From positions 372,001 through 436,000 of the forward strand of contig MCGO01000008.1 of the NCBI GenBank assembly GCA_002104985.1: a stretch of 64,000 bases of DNA, in the 5' to 3' direction. The stretch is from Rhizoclosmatium globosum. Lineage: Eukaryota > Chytridiomycota > Chytridiomycetes > Chytridiales > Chytriomycetaceae. The position numbers and the translations under genes are program-made. Each line of letters begins with the position of its first letter. Positions within the stretch are counted from its first letter, which is position 1. Positions 1 through 11,948 of the stretch are shown piece by piece. The notes beneath the pieces were generated by a model. The model did not search any database, was not told where the DNA came from, and saw only the letters and a program-made list of their open reading frames with translations.

Positions 1-347
1 TAAACACTCGCATCCAAAAATCGAGCCTAACTCTGTTCCACTCAGCGAACAAGAATCGAAGAAGGACCAATAACCCTTTACTCTCAATTCTCATCCCTCT
101 TCTCCCTCAAAATATCTTTTCCAAACAACCCATTTGTAGCATTTCCCTTGTTATCTAATACCTGCAAGAAAGCAAACGAACAAAAAGACTGTATTGTTAT
201 TTAGGAATAAAAGACTTGTTCCCCTCCCTATACATGGTTCCACTTTCTGACTCAGACTACTCCCATCAAACTGAATGCACTGTCGACTTGGGACACTTTT
301 GCTCCACTGGACTCTTGATGGATAAATCCACACCACTATCGTGCACT
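1..347. other. Intergenic stretch, no gene seen
   Basis: This stretch holds the 3' flank of ARL13 and whatever lies to its left. I see no protein family, RNA gene or repeat in it. Short open frames on both strands have no recognisable features. Confidence 0.5.
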
Positions 348-2660
348 TTACCGCCGATGGGTGGAAGGAGCGACTTTTTTGGCATGGCTGAAGCTGCCAA
401 GAAATAGGGATGATGGGTGGCTGTTGTTGTTGGGGCTGTTGAGGAGGTGCAGTAGGCGTCGATTGTTGTTGTTGTTGTTGTTGTTGGTCAACGCGTTGTT
501 GCGGTTGTGACTTTCTCGTACTTGACCCTGATGTTGGGCGTGACGCGGATTTTGGTTTAGAAGTTGCAGAGACTGGTGGTGTCGTTGACGTGGGGGAGGT
601 GGTTTCTGGTGTTGCTGTCGTCTTGAAGATGCTGAAGCTGGGCGAGAGGAGTTTCGCGTTGGACCTGATGGTGGGGATGGTGGTTTTGTTGTTTCAGTGT
701 GTTGGCGTAGAGACGATGAAGATGAAGATGTTGGTTTTGTAGAGGTGGGTGGAAGTGGGGGCGGGTGGTCCGGAATCGCGTCTTGTATTGTTGTTGTTGA
801 TGGAAGGGGTTTAGCAGGTCGAGGTGGTGGTGTATCTTGTAGGGATAGCTTTTGTGGGATTTCGTATTCATTGCCGACTGTTACTGCTTCAATTGATTGT
901 TGAGATAACGGTTGAGGTGGCGGAATGGGTGAATCTCTTTGAGTGACAACATGTTCAACAACAGGTCTTGGCATTGGCTCAATATCTGATGCCTGGGTCG
1001 TGAGCTTTTTTGGCAACTCAAAAAGATCTTCAACTTCGGCCGCAATGATTTCTGCAGAATTTGGAAGTATTACTGACTCCTCATCCTTTTCATTTTGGTG
1101 CAATTCATTTTCGACAGGTTCAACCACTACAACTTGACTTTCAACAGAATCAGTCACAGCATTGTGTTTGATTTCAGCTTGTTGCTTTTTGTGTTCCTCA
1201 ACGCGTTTCTTTTGTGCTTCCCGCTCTCGATCCCACTCAACCCGTTGGTTCGTCATGTCCACTTGAATCCTTGAAGAAAGTGTGGGGAGAGAAGAATGTA
1301 CTTTTTCGAGGAGCCAAAGTAAGGCTGAAAAAAAAAAAAGAGAAGACGAAAGGCATAAGTTATATGGGTTTACATAATTATGGTATTTAACACTGACCAA
1401 GTTTGATTCTCGGATCGCTGTGCGCTCTTGTAAAGATACGTTTTGTTTTGACGAGTTCAGCAGTGCACGGCTGAATTAATATATTATTTCCCAAGATTCC
1501 GCATTCTTTGGCCAGTTTTAAGGCGGATGGCTTTGGTTCTTGCGAGTCATGACGCGAATCAATAAGTTCCTCCAAGTTCAACTTCAGCACCAGCTCATTA
1601 ATATCATTCATTGCTTCAGGTTTATTCTGCTTGTTTGCGAGACTATCGTTGGTGTGATATGAGGTTCTGAGGTGAGTATGCGACTAGGATACATACATGA
1701 CAAGTGGCTTTCCTTTCATTCTATTGTCCAAATATATTTTTCGTAGTGCTTCTGAGCTTCTTCAAAGCGAAGAGGATCTGATGCATCGAGAACATAGATG
1801 CATCCATGGACTATGATGATAAAATTACTTGATAGGTAAAGGAGCAATCAGACAAGCAATACCTCGGCCAAATAATTGAGCCAAATATTTCTTATCTTTG
1901 ATGATCCGCCGACATCATAAAGGGAAGCCTGAGTGTCTGGAATGCGTGCAAATCGGGTTTTGTATCCAACAAGTCCTCTTTTCGGTTTCACCACCAACTT
2001 TGACGTCGTGAATCCCCAACTTCCGGTTGCAGGAGGTGCTCCAGGATCTATGCACGTGTTTAGTCTATCTTACTTTGATTTTTCTCTACTGTTTCTCCGA
2101 TGCATCAAAATACACACACATATTTCACTCGTTCCTCGCTCAAACATAAGTTTTCTTGTCGAAAATAATCAATTTGGATTCGCTACGCGAAAAGTCGTTC
2201 GCTTCACTCACAGTTCCAATCAAACTGGATTCATACCTCCTTTCAGACGCATCAAGACAGTAGACTTTCCAGATCCATCAATTCCAAAAATTGAAATAAC
2301 GACAGGATTGCATGAGGAGTCAGCCACTTTCTTGAAGGATGATTTTTTCAATGATTTGGAAGGGGCTGGTGGAAGAGAAATGGACCAAGATCGCGGGTCA
2401 GGAAGAATGACAGAAGAGTAAGAAGGGTGGCGAGAGAGGCTGAAGCGTGTTTGATCACGACTGGTCCATGATTTAAACCAATGCCTTGTTGCAAAGCAGG
2501 TTGATGCACGTTGTTGTTGTTGTTGTTGATGGAGTAAGAGGGAAGAGGTAGAATCCAGCGGACTTGTCTTTCTACTAGATCTTGAGAAAGTAGATTTCAG
2601 CGGGACGGGAGTAGTAATGGATGCATATCGTTGAGAGGAAGAAGAGCCCTCAAGTGACAT
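348..2660 (-). CDS. ARL13: ARL13-like ciliary small GTPase
   Basis: ARL13 is an ARF-family GTPase of the ciliary membrane that acts as exchange factor for ARL3. The exons read, in order: a low-complexity N-terminal extension of about 115 residues, the P-loop GIDGSGKST, a switch I region ending GFTTSK, the switch II motif DVGGSS, then VYVLDASDP-type and ANKQNKPEA (NKxD) motifs and the IQPCTA motif. A charged helical stretch (WDREREAQKKRVEEHKKQQAEIK region) and a long proline/asparagine-rich tail follow, as in ARL13B. The usual ARF catalytic Gln after DVGG is absent, which is typical of ARL13. A (CAA)n tract near 465-485 encodes poly-Asn. I chose the ATG at 2660 because the upstream in-frame ATG would run into PAT1. 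The long N-terminal extension is unusual. Confidence 0.82.
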
Positions 2661-2701
2661 TTCCAGTTTCGTTTTTTGGATCCACAGAAAAGCAAGCAAC
2701 A
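2661..2701. promoter_or_regulatory. Short divergent promoter between ARL13 and PAT1
   Basis: Only about 41 bp separate the chosen ARL13 start codon from the PAT1 start codon, so the two genes must share their promoter region or have transcripts that overlap at the 5' ends. No TATA element is evident. This is inference from gene positions. Confidence 0.4.
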
Positions 2702-5700
2702 ATGTCCTTCTTTGGCTTTGACACGTCACAGCCGCCAAGACGCGGAGGACCTGGTCGTGGATCAGGACGCAACAACGACGACGACGACGAAGAGGGCGGC
2801 GTCGGGTCGCGGGTCGACGAGCTTCTCGAGGAAAAGTTCAAGTTCGGCGTCGATCTGAACGGCGACAACGACGGCGACGAGGACGCGGACGCCTTGGCCG
2901 CGGCAATCGACAACGACGACGACGAACTCAACGACGAAACATTCGGGGGCGGCGATGGCGGTGCGGGTGCGTTGTCTTCGAGTCTTAGCGTCTTAGAGAC
3001 CTTCTAAAACTATCCTGCGAAAACACAGGCACAGACTTTGACTTCAATGCAGGCGCAAGTGCCGCATTTGCTTCAAACGACTTCTTTGCCCAACCTCTGA
3101 ATCTGTCGCAAAGAGGTGCGTATGGCGTTCTATTTATGGTGCCCCCCTCCACATCCTTTGGAGCACAACACAGCTTTCTCCACCTTTTTTTTTGATTATC
3201 TCGTTCTCGAAATATTGTTATTGAATGCATTCTATTGACAGCCGCATCTCCGATATCTCCTGCGAAAGGATCAAGGGGGCCTTCCAACGTAAGCCTCCGT
3301 GATACTATTGGTCGTGACTCTAATATTTGTTCAAAATTAGCAACCTGCCGCGGATGTGTGGGCTTCGCCTTTTGGAAAGTCACCAAGCGGTCACTCACCC
3401 CGAACTCAGACCCCTTCCAGCTCCACTGCTCCTAAAATGATGTCTCTAGAAGAAATCGAGGCTCAAATGATGGCAGGTCGGAATCAGCCTCAACAATCAC
3501 AGCTGCAGCAACAATCATTCCCACCATATCAACAACAACCTCCTCATAACCAGCAACATTTCCCACCGCACCAACCACACCAGCAGTTTCCTCCCGGATT
3601 CATGCCACCTCCAAATCCTCAACAGTTTCCCAATCAATTTGGTCAACGAGGTGGTAGCGCTGAAAAGCGCATCATGAGGTGACGGAAATCGAGGAGAGTA
3701 TGATGAAGCAAAAGCAACAGCAACAACAACAACAACAATTTCCACCTCATCAGCACATGATGGGAGTTCCTCCCCACCTTCAATCCTTCCAAAATGGGCC
3801 ACCTGGTCAGTTCCCTCCAAACTTCCAGCAACCCCAACATATGGGTCGGCCAAATATGCCGCCTAACATGCAATTCCATCCTCAAATGGGCATGCCGCCA
3901 CCCCATATGATGGGCGGCCCTCTTCCTCCTGGATCTCCTGCTCACATCCACGCGAGACCCGGATTTGGTCCTGTTCCTCCCGGAATGTTGCAAGGACCCA
4001 ACGGTCCCCTTCTTCAAAACCAAATCTTCAACCAACAAGGACCTCCACAGGGTCTCAACGGACCCCAAGGACCTCATGGTCCACAATTCGGAAACTTTCC
4101 TTCATCCCCTCGAAATGGACCTCAGGGACCAATGGTTGGCGGTGGTCCTCAACAACAACAAGGTCCATCCGCTGGAAGTCCATCGTCTCCATCAGGACCC
4201 CTCAGATTAGAGACTTGCAGCAAGATGAAATGTTGAGAAACGCCCAGGAGATGGCGCAACAGCAACATCAGATGCAGCAACAGCAGCAACAACAACGTCC
4301 TGGAGGGCGTGGCGATTATGGACAAATGCGATACAACAATTTGCAGGCCCAGAACAACCGCAAGAACGTTTTGTTGCACACTGGTTTTTCAAACGATGAG
4401 AACTTGCAACGTGGTGCAACTGGAAAAGGACCTGGACCTTTCGATGGTGGTTGGAGTCATCAAAGTAACAGAACTCCTCGATGGGTAAGTGTTTTGGCTT
4501 TGCTTAGTTCTTGATCAAATTTTAATTCTATTCCAATCAATAGGTTCGTTATGCAGACAGTATGACCCAATATGAAAGGAAACCATTGCAAAGATCCAGA
4601 TTGCGCAGTTGGTCAGCGAGAACCCACTCCGCGATGACTTTTACTACCAGATCTACTCTCAGTTCCGATCTGGGGAAGGAAATGTCTCAACTGGTGGTGC
4701 AAACTGGAAGCAGAATATGTTAACCAAGGCAAGGATTCCAGCTCTGAAATGCAGGCTCAGATGAAGAAACTGATTGAAGGAAAGAAAATGAAGCCAAAGG
4801 GCACCACGCGTATGTTCATATTTCTTGAGGATCTTCGAATCTGGATTTGCTGAATTTTTTGTTTACAGTTGCAATGGAAGGAGCTCTCGGAAAGATTTCA
4901 TTGACATCTGTCAAGAACCCACGTAAGCTGATTCAAATCAACCAAGCGGCAAAAGAAGTCCACGCCGTTCCTACCTTTTCTCGTTTGACTCGCCGCAAAA
5001 TTTGAAGTCTATCGAAAAAGTCTATTCATGTGTCTTGAACATTGAGATGCTCAAACGTCGTCAACCTGACCCTGAAGACTTTGGAACAGAGGAGGATGAG
5101 CAGTGGGAGGCTGAAATGCAGCAAAACATTCATGAATGTGGGAGGAGTTGAGTTTGTCGGAGAACATTCCATTTACGTGCGTACCTTTTCATTTGCTTGA
5201 CTTTGAAACTTATCAAATTGTAGACTACCACACCCTTTCCCTTACTTCTTGTCCTACTCAAAGGGAAAACGTGTATTCCCCCGTATCATTCCATACTTAA
5301 CCCCAGACCAAATGTTTTCGGCCTTGACAACCCTCTTTTCACGTGCAGAGAGTCTGGATGTTTGCAATATGCCAGCCGGATCTCAAGACGAAGCTATTGA
5401 TCTCTTTATATCCACCGTGATTCCACCTTTGGTTTCATTTATTTCTGAGGTTCCTCTTCAAGTTGTCAACGCCTTCATGCGTATTCTCCTTGAACGCCAC
5501 AACATGGTGTGGTTGGCAAAGTCGAAGGCCGGTCTTGCGTTTTTGGCGCTCTTGTTGAGTCGCGCTGAGATTTTGAAGCAAGGTGGAGGTACTCAGCAAG
5601 GTTTGAGACCACCTGCTGCTGATGACTTGTCGCTTTGGTGAGTTGTTTTTTGGACCTTGTGTTTGGAGCAAATGCCCTTCGCTTCAGGCGGTGATTGCGT

Positions 5701-6216
5701 TCTATTGTCTCTGGCCCTGTTTGCACTGGCAAATATCATTTTTGAAACTGAGGTTTCTTCCTATAACTGGAACGGTGTTGTGATGGACTTTTGTGATGCT
5801 CAGCCAACAACTCCTTGAAGTTCAAAGAAGAGATCCATTCCACCCCTTATTATTTATATTGCTTCAAACGTTTCTAACCTCTCGTTTCTGGTTTTAGGAC
5901 TGAATTGTACAACTTCTTGTTTGCCTCCCTCCAAGGTAACTTCGCCGCCATCTTCCCACCTGCGCTTGCCGACGATACCGTGGTAAAGCACACGACGAGT
6001 ATACATCTGGCAGTTCTTGGCCGCTATGGCTGTCGGCGCCACGAGTGCAGACCACCACGAGTTTTGTTGACTGAAGTTCGTGACAAGATCTTTGAAACCA
6101 GTCGTCGTGGTAACTCGAGCGAGGATCCAGACGATATTCGTGCCCTTGCCAACGTGAATTTGTTTTTGAATGCGTTGGGTTTGGGTATTGACGCTAGCCA
6201 GTTGGCGGCGATGTAA
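2702..6216 (+). CDS. PAT1: PAT1, mRNA decapping activator
   Basis: Pat1 bridges the Lsm1-7 ring, Dhh1/DDX6 and the Dcp1-Dcp2 decapping enzyme in P-bodies. The protein opens with the family signature MSFFGFDTS and an acidic NDETFGG/TDFDF segment. It continues with DVWASPFG and an EEIEAQM motif, a long Gln/Pro-rich middle (about 3480-4330), and the alpha-helical C-terminal domain (Y-F-L..KGKRVFPRIIPYLTP, LLLSRAEIL). It ends in NLFLNALGLGIDASQL, matching the family C-terminus. Introns begin near 3116, 4483, 4809, 4923 and 5177. The reading frame breaks at about 3680 and 4200 inside conserved low-complexity sequence, and again in the 4.5-5.2 kb and 5.6-6.0 kb parts. These look like single-base assembly indels, because the encoded family sequence continues in another frame. 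Confidence 0.9.
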
Positions 6217-6504
6217 AAACGGCCACGATTTCTCTTCATCCCTTTTGTTGAGAGTGTGATTGTTTTTCTTTTTGCTGCAGCCAAGTTTATATGTTTCCCC
6301 TTGAGCTGTGGCGTTGTTGTGGTGGTCTTGATGTTTGTTTCGTTTTTCTTCGTAGGCAGGGATCCCGTGTGCATATGTTATCTGCTGCGTTTTCTTCCTA
6401 TCTTCTTCTTTTGTTTTATTATTCTGTGACTTGTTTTGGGACTAATCCGGATGAATTTGCTTTTCTGGGTACGTCAATAAAAGGTTGGAATTGTCAGGTT
6501 TGGA
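6217..6504. other. Intergenic region PAT1 to CEP78
   Basis: T-rich stretch of 288 bp with no coding signature. It presumably holds the PAT1 3' UTR and the CEP78 promoter. Confidence 0.4.
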
Positions 6505-9499
6505 ATGACGACTAGCTGCCATCGACACAGGATTCTAGGTACCTCTGGTCTCCCTACTATCACCTTAATTGATTGTATTGTTAGATGGTGGAGGCACAAC
6601 GCCATTTGGGCAAACCTACTTCCAAGCCTGTCTGAATCGTCAATCACCGGTCCTTGCCCAGGTCATTTCCCCTGCACTGGAAATGCGACGACATCTTCAC
6701 ATTGATATTGATAGTATAAAGAAAGAGGAAGACTGGGAACCCATCATGAAAGCTCTCCGCGTCAACGAGGACTTGAAAGAAATCCGACTTCGTTCAAACA
6801 TGGGTCCTGGAATGCAAGGAATCTCTTCTGATGTAATCATTGATGTAGGAAATAGTATACAGCGGGGAGGATATGATCAATATGACGAAACTTCTTCAAT
6901 GTCTACAACAAGGAATGTGCAGTTAAACTATGCGACGCAACGAGGGCTTCCTGATGCCTTAAGGAAGAAAGATCGAGTTCAGAGAGGGTCTGCCCATGTC
7001 AGAATGGGAAAGGTTGCGATCAAGTTGATGAGGTTTGGGGTTTCTGGAATATTGGCGAATCGATTCACTTATTTGCTCACATCTCCAGCTCAATCAAAGA
7101 GTGCATGATTCGATCCAACAGAATAACTGTCTTGGAAATTGCTGGTGTTATTTAACTCCATCTGCTCTGGACATTCTGCAAAAAGGACTGCTTGCAACTC
7201 AACAATTCGAGAACTCTCTCTGGCGCGATCGAATATCGGAGACGATGGTTTATTTAGTACGTTTTGCCTAAGTTTGGTCAATCAACTGACGTGCCTTAGC
7301 TTTAATTCCCGGGATCAAAGCAGCAAAGGCGCTGTGCAGTGTCAATTTAGCGGCTTGCCAATTGACACCAAAAGGTGCTGACTTTCTGAGCAACTTGATC
7401 AAAGTAAGACATGATGTTTGCCTAACTTGACTTATTGTCACTAAAACACGTTCTATGCTGGTATAGAGTCAAGCAGTTCAACGACAGGCTGCACATTGGG
7501 TTTCAACGCTTCGAGCACATCCACTTGATCCACTTCGAGAAGGATATCCGACGAAAGAGCTTTATAACGCTGTGATGGCTGGTCCAACGCTTGAAGTTCC
7601 AATCGGAACACCAACTCCCATACGACGATTAAACCTATGTTGTAACAGTTTGGGGATGATGGACTTGATATATTGTTGGATGGTTTAGTAGAAGAGATAG
7701 GAATGCTTGCGATTGATGTCCAGTACAACAACATTACGGATGCAGGAGGCCGCATCGTTGAACAGATCGTCCGACTGAATGGCGAACTCGTAATTGTAGA
7801 TGTGCGAAACAACCGTATAGATCCTATCCTACTTCGAATTATCACGTCTCTTTTGCAAGTGAACATGACGAGGAGATTGAAAGCTGCCGAAATGCCTTTG
7901 GATACGAATGGAAAACGAAAGGTAACATCGCTGTTTCGAAGTTTCGCCTGATTTAACATTGACAAATGTTTCTTTTATAGCCCCAACCCCAGCAGGTGGA
8001 ATGGTTGTCCGAAACACACCCATTGGAATCAACGTTTCACAGTACCTCAACAACATCAACCTCATCTATTCCATACGAGAGCGTACGAGTAAAGATTCGG
8101 CAAGCAAATGTCTGAACCACCTTCGTCGGCATACGTCAAGCTCCATCAAAAAGCAAACATTTGCAACAACACAAGCGGCAGAGGCTGAATTACGAAGAAA
8201 ACGTAGGAAATGGGATGAAGTTGAAGATGCTGCAAAAATTCATATTCCAAAAGGAAACTTGGTTGGTGTCCTTTCCCAATACGAAACGGAACTAATGTCA
8301 TGATTAAGTATCCTCAAAGTAAGCAATCAAAAAACTATAAACAGACGAAAGCTTCAAAGTCGAAACAGTATGAAGAAGCCGTGCCTGCAAAGATTCCAGC
8401 TCCTGCATGGACAACAGAAAAGCCACCAGTGTTATTTGAGTCTGTACGTTTAATGAGCCGGACCCAGAAGACGTAGAATTGGAAATTATTTCCGATAAGC
8501 TGAATAACTTACTCAGCAATCGCAAACCGGAACCAAAAAGTAAAGCGGAACTTTCTACAACTCGCGAAGCACACCTTTGGGCTGAAAATCAAGCACTCAA
8601 GCAAAGACTTTATGAAAGTCAAAGGAAAGGTTTGAAAAGGAATTACAAAAGCCTGTGAATAATTGGATGGATCATTCATCACGAGAAACGTTGACACGAG
8701 ATGAAAATGCTTGGAGTCGACCTTCCAGAAACAAAGTTACATTAAGAGAACCACAGAGAGCCACCACAGAATCTTCTGAATCATTGAAATACATTCTCCA
8801 GGATTATTGTGATATGCCCGAACCCCTCTGTAAATGACTCACACAAAGTGGTAATGATGATGTACCTGCAAATCCCCTGGACCGAGCCATCATAGATAAC
8901 TTACTTGACTTACACATTGGAGAAAAATCGTATGCTATTCCACTCGCAGACGAAAAATCCCTGCCGCCACTCCCCACAAAAGTAATGCCAAGAAAATCCA
9001 ATCTTGAGTCTATAGACAAGCTTGCAGCTGAACTGGACTGTTTATTAAGCAATCAAATTTAAACGATGACGTTGAACCAACCGTCGAGCTTGGTACTGAA
9101 GTTGAGTTTCAAGGAACATCTAAACATATTGAAACTGTTTCCTCCATCAAAAATACCAGTGAGTTGTTTTGTTGTTTTTTACTACAAGATAGCCTGAGAA
9201 TAACAACGTGTTTAAGTTGAAGAAACCGTCAGTGCCTTCTTACAAACCAGGATTTAAACCAACAAACTATGACTGATATTTTAACTACATACTGTGGAAT
9301 GAGCGCAAGTACACTTAATATCTTTGGAGAGTCTTCAGAAAATGGAGGACCTGGAGGAATCGAGATGTTAAAAGCAGTAGACGAATCACTTACGAACTTC
9401 ATGCACTTGTTGGAGGAAATTGAGAAAGGAGACGGCCAATGTCAAGAAGAATCCCGAGGACGAAGGAAGGAACGAGAGAAACTTCTTGCCGTACAATAA
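6505..9499 (+). CDS. CEP78: CEP78-like leucine-rich-repeat centriolar protein
   Basis: CEP78 is a centriole/basal-body protein of ciliated eukaryotes. A 35-bp first exon (6505-6539, MTTSCHRHRIL) splices over a 45-nt intron (gtacct...ttgttag) to GGGTTPFGQTYFQ. The family landmarks follow in order: a paired-residue motif near MKALRVNEDL, LRR segments with ELSLARSNIGDDGLF, a region RRLN-CNSLGDDGLDIL, then DVQYNNITDAGGRIVEQI and LVIVDVRNNRIDPILLR. These match the CEP78 LRR array. The C-terminal half is low in complexity and helical, ending in a conserved-looking stretch around ESLTNFMHLLEEIEKG. Frame shifts near 7130-7330, 7620, 8300-8460 and 9060 are probably assembly indels or unresolved introns. 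The gene fits the other ciliary genes in this window. Confidence 0.72.
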
Positions 9500-9560
9500 G
9501 AATAAAGCTTTGTACACATATTTATTCAAGCAAAACGCGAAAAGAATGTTTTACTGACGA

Positions 9561-11665
9561 TCACAAAGGTCTACTTGGCATCGGATATGGCAATCCAGAT
9601 GATGGTGGTGGATATGATGAGCCATAGGCAGGAGGAGGATTCCTAGGATCGTAATATGGCGAAGATGTCGAAGGAGGAGGGGGAGGGGCTCCACCAGCAG
9701 AACCACTGTAGGTTCGAGGGCGCGGTCGAGCTTGGCCCATCTCCATATGCCATCCTTCCATTGGAATCATAATGAGGGTATGAGTACATAGGGCGAGATG
9801 TCATTTGCGGAGAAGGAAGAGTGCCCCATGTAGAATTGGATGTTGGAGGAGGAGGACGGCTGGGGTCCGATGGTCGATAGGGTGCCTGTCCAGAAGATGG
9901 AGGAGGATACTGTCCATATGGAGAAGAACTGGACTGAGGATACATAGGTCGAGGGGCTTGCGATCCGGGATAGGGCAATCTTCCTGAGATGGAGGGTAAC
10001 CTGAAGGTGGGGCGGTTGACGGGGGGTATGGACCAGAAGGAGAATATCCAGAGGGATATGCAGACGATGGAGGACGACTAGAATATTGTCCCTGTTGTGA
10101 GGGTAGGTAGCTTGCCATGCTTCCAGGAGCTGGGGGCCTGGACGGGTACGGTCGAGGCAAACCGGGCTGGGACGAAGAGGTATATTTGGATTATATGGTC
10201 TTGGTGGACCACCAGGATACGGGCCATATGCTGGATAATTGGGTGGAGGGCGCGATAATGACGAGATATGTTGATATCCCTGAGGTGGAGGAGGCCTCGC
10301 TCCTGGCGCGGAACTTCCTGAAGCAGTTTTAGGAGGAGCCGCTGATGCAGGATAAGTAGTTCCATGAGAAGGAACTTTGAAATCCATTTTAGTTGTAGTT
10401 GTTGAGGAACTTGGTGTCGGCCGACCATTGTTCATCACGCCAGAAGAAGGCTTTGGTGAGGCAGATACAGCACTTTTCACATCTTCAAGCGCAGAGAGGA
10501 GTACATCGTCGTTTCCGGAAACTTTGGCTTTCTTTCGCATTCCAGCTGGATTGCGACCAGGACTGAACTCTTCCGTAGATAACTTTCTAGGCTTCCGGCC
10601 TCTTTTCAATCCTTCCGGTTCTACCTTATCACTAGACGGACTCGATTCATTTGAGCTCATTGCTTGCTCAATTCCAAGTGATCCACCATCGCGTTCCCAT
10701 AACTGAGCCTTTGCCAAAAGACAACTTATCCGACTCCACGAACAATGATAGTTTCTTCTTTGCCAACGCAGCAGCTTTCTCTTTATCGTGTGGTGATAAT
10801 TTCTCATATTTATCATCAGTCCATTTCTTGACGTTCTCAAATGGTTCATTCTGCCATCCGTTCTTGACCTTGTAGTACGCATACGTCAAACGCTTTTTCA
10901 GAGTCCCAGCCAGCTAGAATAGAAAGACAAATAATTAATTACTGATGTAAGAATGAAGGGGGCCGTAAAATTTGCGTGCCCAAAAGAAATTTTTGAGGGT
11001 TCCAAAATTGTCGGTTGAGTATCAACATCCAAATTGTAGATTCTAGGCCTTTCACAACCCAAAAATAGAAAAAGGAGAGAAAAGAGAGGTTAAATGGAAA
11101 AGATACGTACTACGAGTGCATGTTTGTACCGAACATCGTTTTCAGGATTGAACCCAAGCACATCGACAGCCACAGCATTGTTTTCTGATGCTGGGGACGC
11201 AGATGCCTCTGACAGAACTATAGCAGTTCCAGGCACGGGACTTCCTGCGTTCACTGGTGACGAGGAGATGGAAATGACCTCTGATGTCTGTAGCGGGGCA
11301 CTATCGGCGGCAACAGTCGATCCGGCAGGTGCCACGCTTTGGCCAGCATCAAAGAGGGTATCAAAGTAATCATCTGTTATGGGCGTGAGCTCCCGGGACG
11401 GCGGAAAGGCGGCTGGCGGTCCCAAATACATTGCAGATTCGAGGGGAGTGGAGATTTGTTCGAGAAATTTTTGCACCTCCTGAAAAATCGAAGCTGACAA
11501 TGTTCGTGCCTCAGAAGAAAAACGAGGACAACACAGTGAAAGAAAATAGGAAAAAGAAGCGGAAAATATCAGCAGAACCGGAAGACTTTTCTGCACGAAA
11601 TTCACGCTTTGAATCACGGTTTGACTGGTGTCTTGCATCACAGATGTCCAATCACAAATCGACAC
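9561..11665 (-). CDS. Protein with a Whi5/Nrm1-type GTB motif and a Pro/Ser/Tyr-rich tail
   Basis: The first exon encodes MSICDWTSVMQDTSQTV. A likely intron (donor gtgaat, acceptor tttttcag) leads to EVQKFLEQISTP and a Ser/Ala-rich acidic region. A second intron (donor gtacgtat, acceptor tctag at about 10917) joins DVRYKHALV to LAGTLKKRLTYAYYKVKNGW. That segment resembles the short GTB motif by which Whi5 and Nrm1 bind the SBF/MBF G1/S factors. A basic RGRKPRK segment and a long Pro/Tyr/Ser/Gly tail follow. The tail switches frame near 10160, 9975 and 9770 while keeping its composition, which suggests indels. A role as a G1/S repressor is inference from the motif. The rest of the protein is not recognised. 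Confidence 0.55.
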
Positions 11666-11948
11666 TTATGACGATCTTACTGAAAAAATGGCCCTGCAGC
11701 TACTTAAAATAAAATAATACTTTTCTTAATGGTGACTTTGATTTGGTTTAGTAGTGAACGAAATGAGCGAGGAATAGTCATGACATAACAGATATGAAAT
11801 CACGTGGATCGAAAACTCTTTTTCTTTACTTTTGAGAAACACTTCCGAAACTTTTAATTTCTTAAATATACTGAAGATACATGTATGAAACCCCCAAAAT
11901 TCACAAGATGCAATAAAGCAAGAAAGTAAATTTCAAAGCAGTAAAACA
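11666..11948. other. Intergenic region, AT-rich
   Basis: This 283-bp AT-rich stretch lies between the start of the Whi5-like gene and the 3' end of the MIT-domain gene. No feature is recognised. Confidence 0.4.

Noticed and set aside
450..490. Trinucleotide repeat as a CRISPR-like or regulatory repeat
   Set aside because: It is a plain (CAA)n tract encoding poly-Asn in the ARL13 tail, like other Gln/Asn codon runs in the window; no spacer structure exists.
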